Shown: in pieces, positions 31,406 through 32,143 of the stretch | Layout of the letters: every line of letters starts with the position of its first letter | Position numbering within the stretch: the first letter of the stretch is position 1 | NCBI RefSeq assembly: GCF_040605455.1 | Contig: NZ_JBEXCV010000106.1 | Coordinates: 1 to 32,143, forward strand | Origin: Embleya sp040605455 | GTDB lineage: Bacteria; Actinomycetota; Actinomycetes; Streptomycetales; Streptomycetaceae | Direction of reading: 5' to 3' | Length of the DNA: 32,143 nucleotides | Notes under the pieces: generated by a model | Database searches by the model: none | What the model was told of the DNA's origin: nothing | What the model saw: the letters and a program-made list of their open reading frames with translations, nothing else | Position numbers and translations under genes: made by a program

Positions 31406-32143
31406 GTGAGCGACACCACCGAACTCATGGACGCAACGCCGCAGGCCGCGTCCGCCTCGGGTGACGCGGTTGCCACCGCGGACGCCCCCGCTCCCGCCAC
31501 GCGGCGCCGCCGCTCGACGGGCACCGGCCTCAACGGCATGGTGCTGGCGGAGCTGCAGCAGGTCGCCACCGGTCTGGGCATCAGCGGTACCGGCCGCATG
31601 CGCAAGAGCCAGCTGATCGAGGCCATCCAGGCCAAGCAGGGTGGTTCGGACGCCGCTCCCGCTGCCGCCACGAAGCCGGCCCGGGCGACCCGGGCCAAGG
31701 CCGCCACCGCCACCGCGGACAACGGCGCGGCACCCGCCGAGGCCGCCGCGGAGGCGCCCGCCGAGGCTCCGGTCGCGGAGGCGCCCACCCGGGCCCGCCG
31801 GACCGCCCGCACGCGGGTCGCGGTCGAGGCACCGCAGATCGAGATTCCGGTGCAGGCCGCCGCCGAGGCGCCCACCAACGGCCGCACCCGGCGCGAGCAG
31901 GGCGAGCCGGCGGCCGAGGCCGTGGAGGCCCCGACGCGCCGTCGTGGCGAGCGCGCCGAGCGCACCGAGCGCACCGGCGACGACCAGGGCGAGCAGCGCG
32001 AGGGCGGCGAGCGGGAAGGCCGTCGCGAGCGTCGCGAGCGCGGCCAGAACCGGCGCGACCGCGGCGAGCGCAACAACGAGCGCGGCGGCGAGCGCGCCGA
32101 GCGCGCCGAGCGCCCGGAGCGCGGCGAGCGGGCCGAGCGCGGC
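31406..32143 (+). CDS. rho: Transcription termination factor Rho, N-terminal part (runs off window)
   Basis: An open frame of 246 codons without a stop to the window edge, starting at GTG 31406 (VSDTTELMDATP). Residues about 42-82 form the Rho_N helix domain (LNGMVLAELQQVATGLGISG, then MRKSQLIEAIQAKQ). An Ala/Pro-rich stretch and then an Arg/Glu/Gly-rich insert with GERAER-type repeats follow. This long disordered basic insert is typical of actinobacterial Rho and increases RNA binding. The ATPase core lies beyond the window. Position directly after thrB matches the conserved actinomycete order. GGGAAGG lies 7-13 bp before the start. Confidence 0.95.
   Translation, partial: MSDTTELMDATPQAASASGDAVATADAPAPATRRRRSTGTGLNGMVLAELQQVATGLGISGTGRMRKSQLIEAIQAKQGGSDAAPAAATKPARATRAKAATATADNGAAPAEAAAEAPAEAPVAEAPTRARRTARTRVAVEAPQIEIPVQAAAEAPTNGRTRREQGEPAAEAVEAPTRRRGERAERTERTGDDQGEQREGGEREGRRERRERGQNRRDRGERNNERGGERAERAERPERGERAERG

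Overview
The window is chromosomal DNA from a high-G+C actinomycete, most likely Streptomycetales. The grounds are strong G/C bias at third codon positions, frequent GTG starts, the run argS-lysA-hom-thrC-thrB-rho, an actinobacterial Rho with a long Arg/Glu-rich N-terminal insert, and families such as the CbiX-like chelatase, the TenA-like protein and Uma2. No genus is assigned.

Region 1 (1-11.5 kb) starts with the last 30 codons of an IS630-type transposase. It continues with a large unassigned helical protein, a DUF1089/glycolipid-binding-like protein, a CbiX-type chelatase, an anchored CapA-like protein and a convergent TenA-like protein. Next comes a Crp/Fnr regulator followed directly by a class III nucleotide-cyclase-like protein. 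Both keep their key ligand or catalytic residues, so they look like a maker/receptor pair for a cyclic nucleotide. After 580 bp of repeats and hairpins there is a stand-alone F0 b-subunit paralogue, then a convergent recQ with an unusual acidic, aromatic tail and a G-run-rich upstream region.

Region 2 (11.5-19 kb) is metabolic and regulatory. It holds a 2,5-dioxovalerate-type aldehyde dehydrogenase with repeated upstream operator-like sequences, a Uma2 pseudogene missing its nuclease core, and a LacI regulator divergent from a YtcJ-like amidohydrolase across a 16-bp perfect palindrome. A MarR regulator with its own palindrome and a SWIM zinc-finger protein follow.

Region 3 (about 19-22.9 kb) looks like an eroded genomic island. 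G+C is visibly lower, and gene remnants surround two tandem minus-strand genes. By motif I read both genes as divergent AlkB-like Fe(II)/2-oxoglutarate oxygenases. At the right edge is an internally deleted integrase remnant, then a tRNA-Arg(CCG) whose 3' end faces the island, the usual layout for a tRNA-integrating element. The oxygenase pair is the best candidate for an undescribed system.

Region 4 (22.9-32.1 kb) is conserved core: a stand-alone receiver protein, argS, lysA, hom, thrC, thrB and the start of rho. Together they give lysine from diaminopimelate, homoserine and threonine, arginyl-tRNA charging and transcription termination. Strong hairpins follow argS and lysA. hom and thrC are tightly coupled, but 480 bp carrying short tandem repeats separates thrC from thrB.

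All family calls come from reading the sequence; no database search was run.
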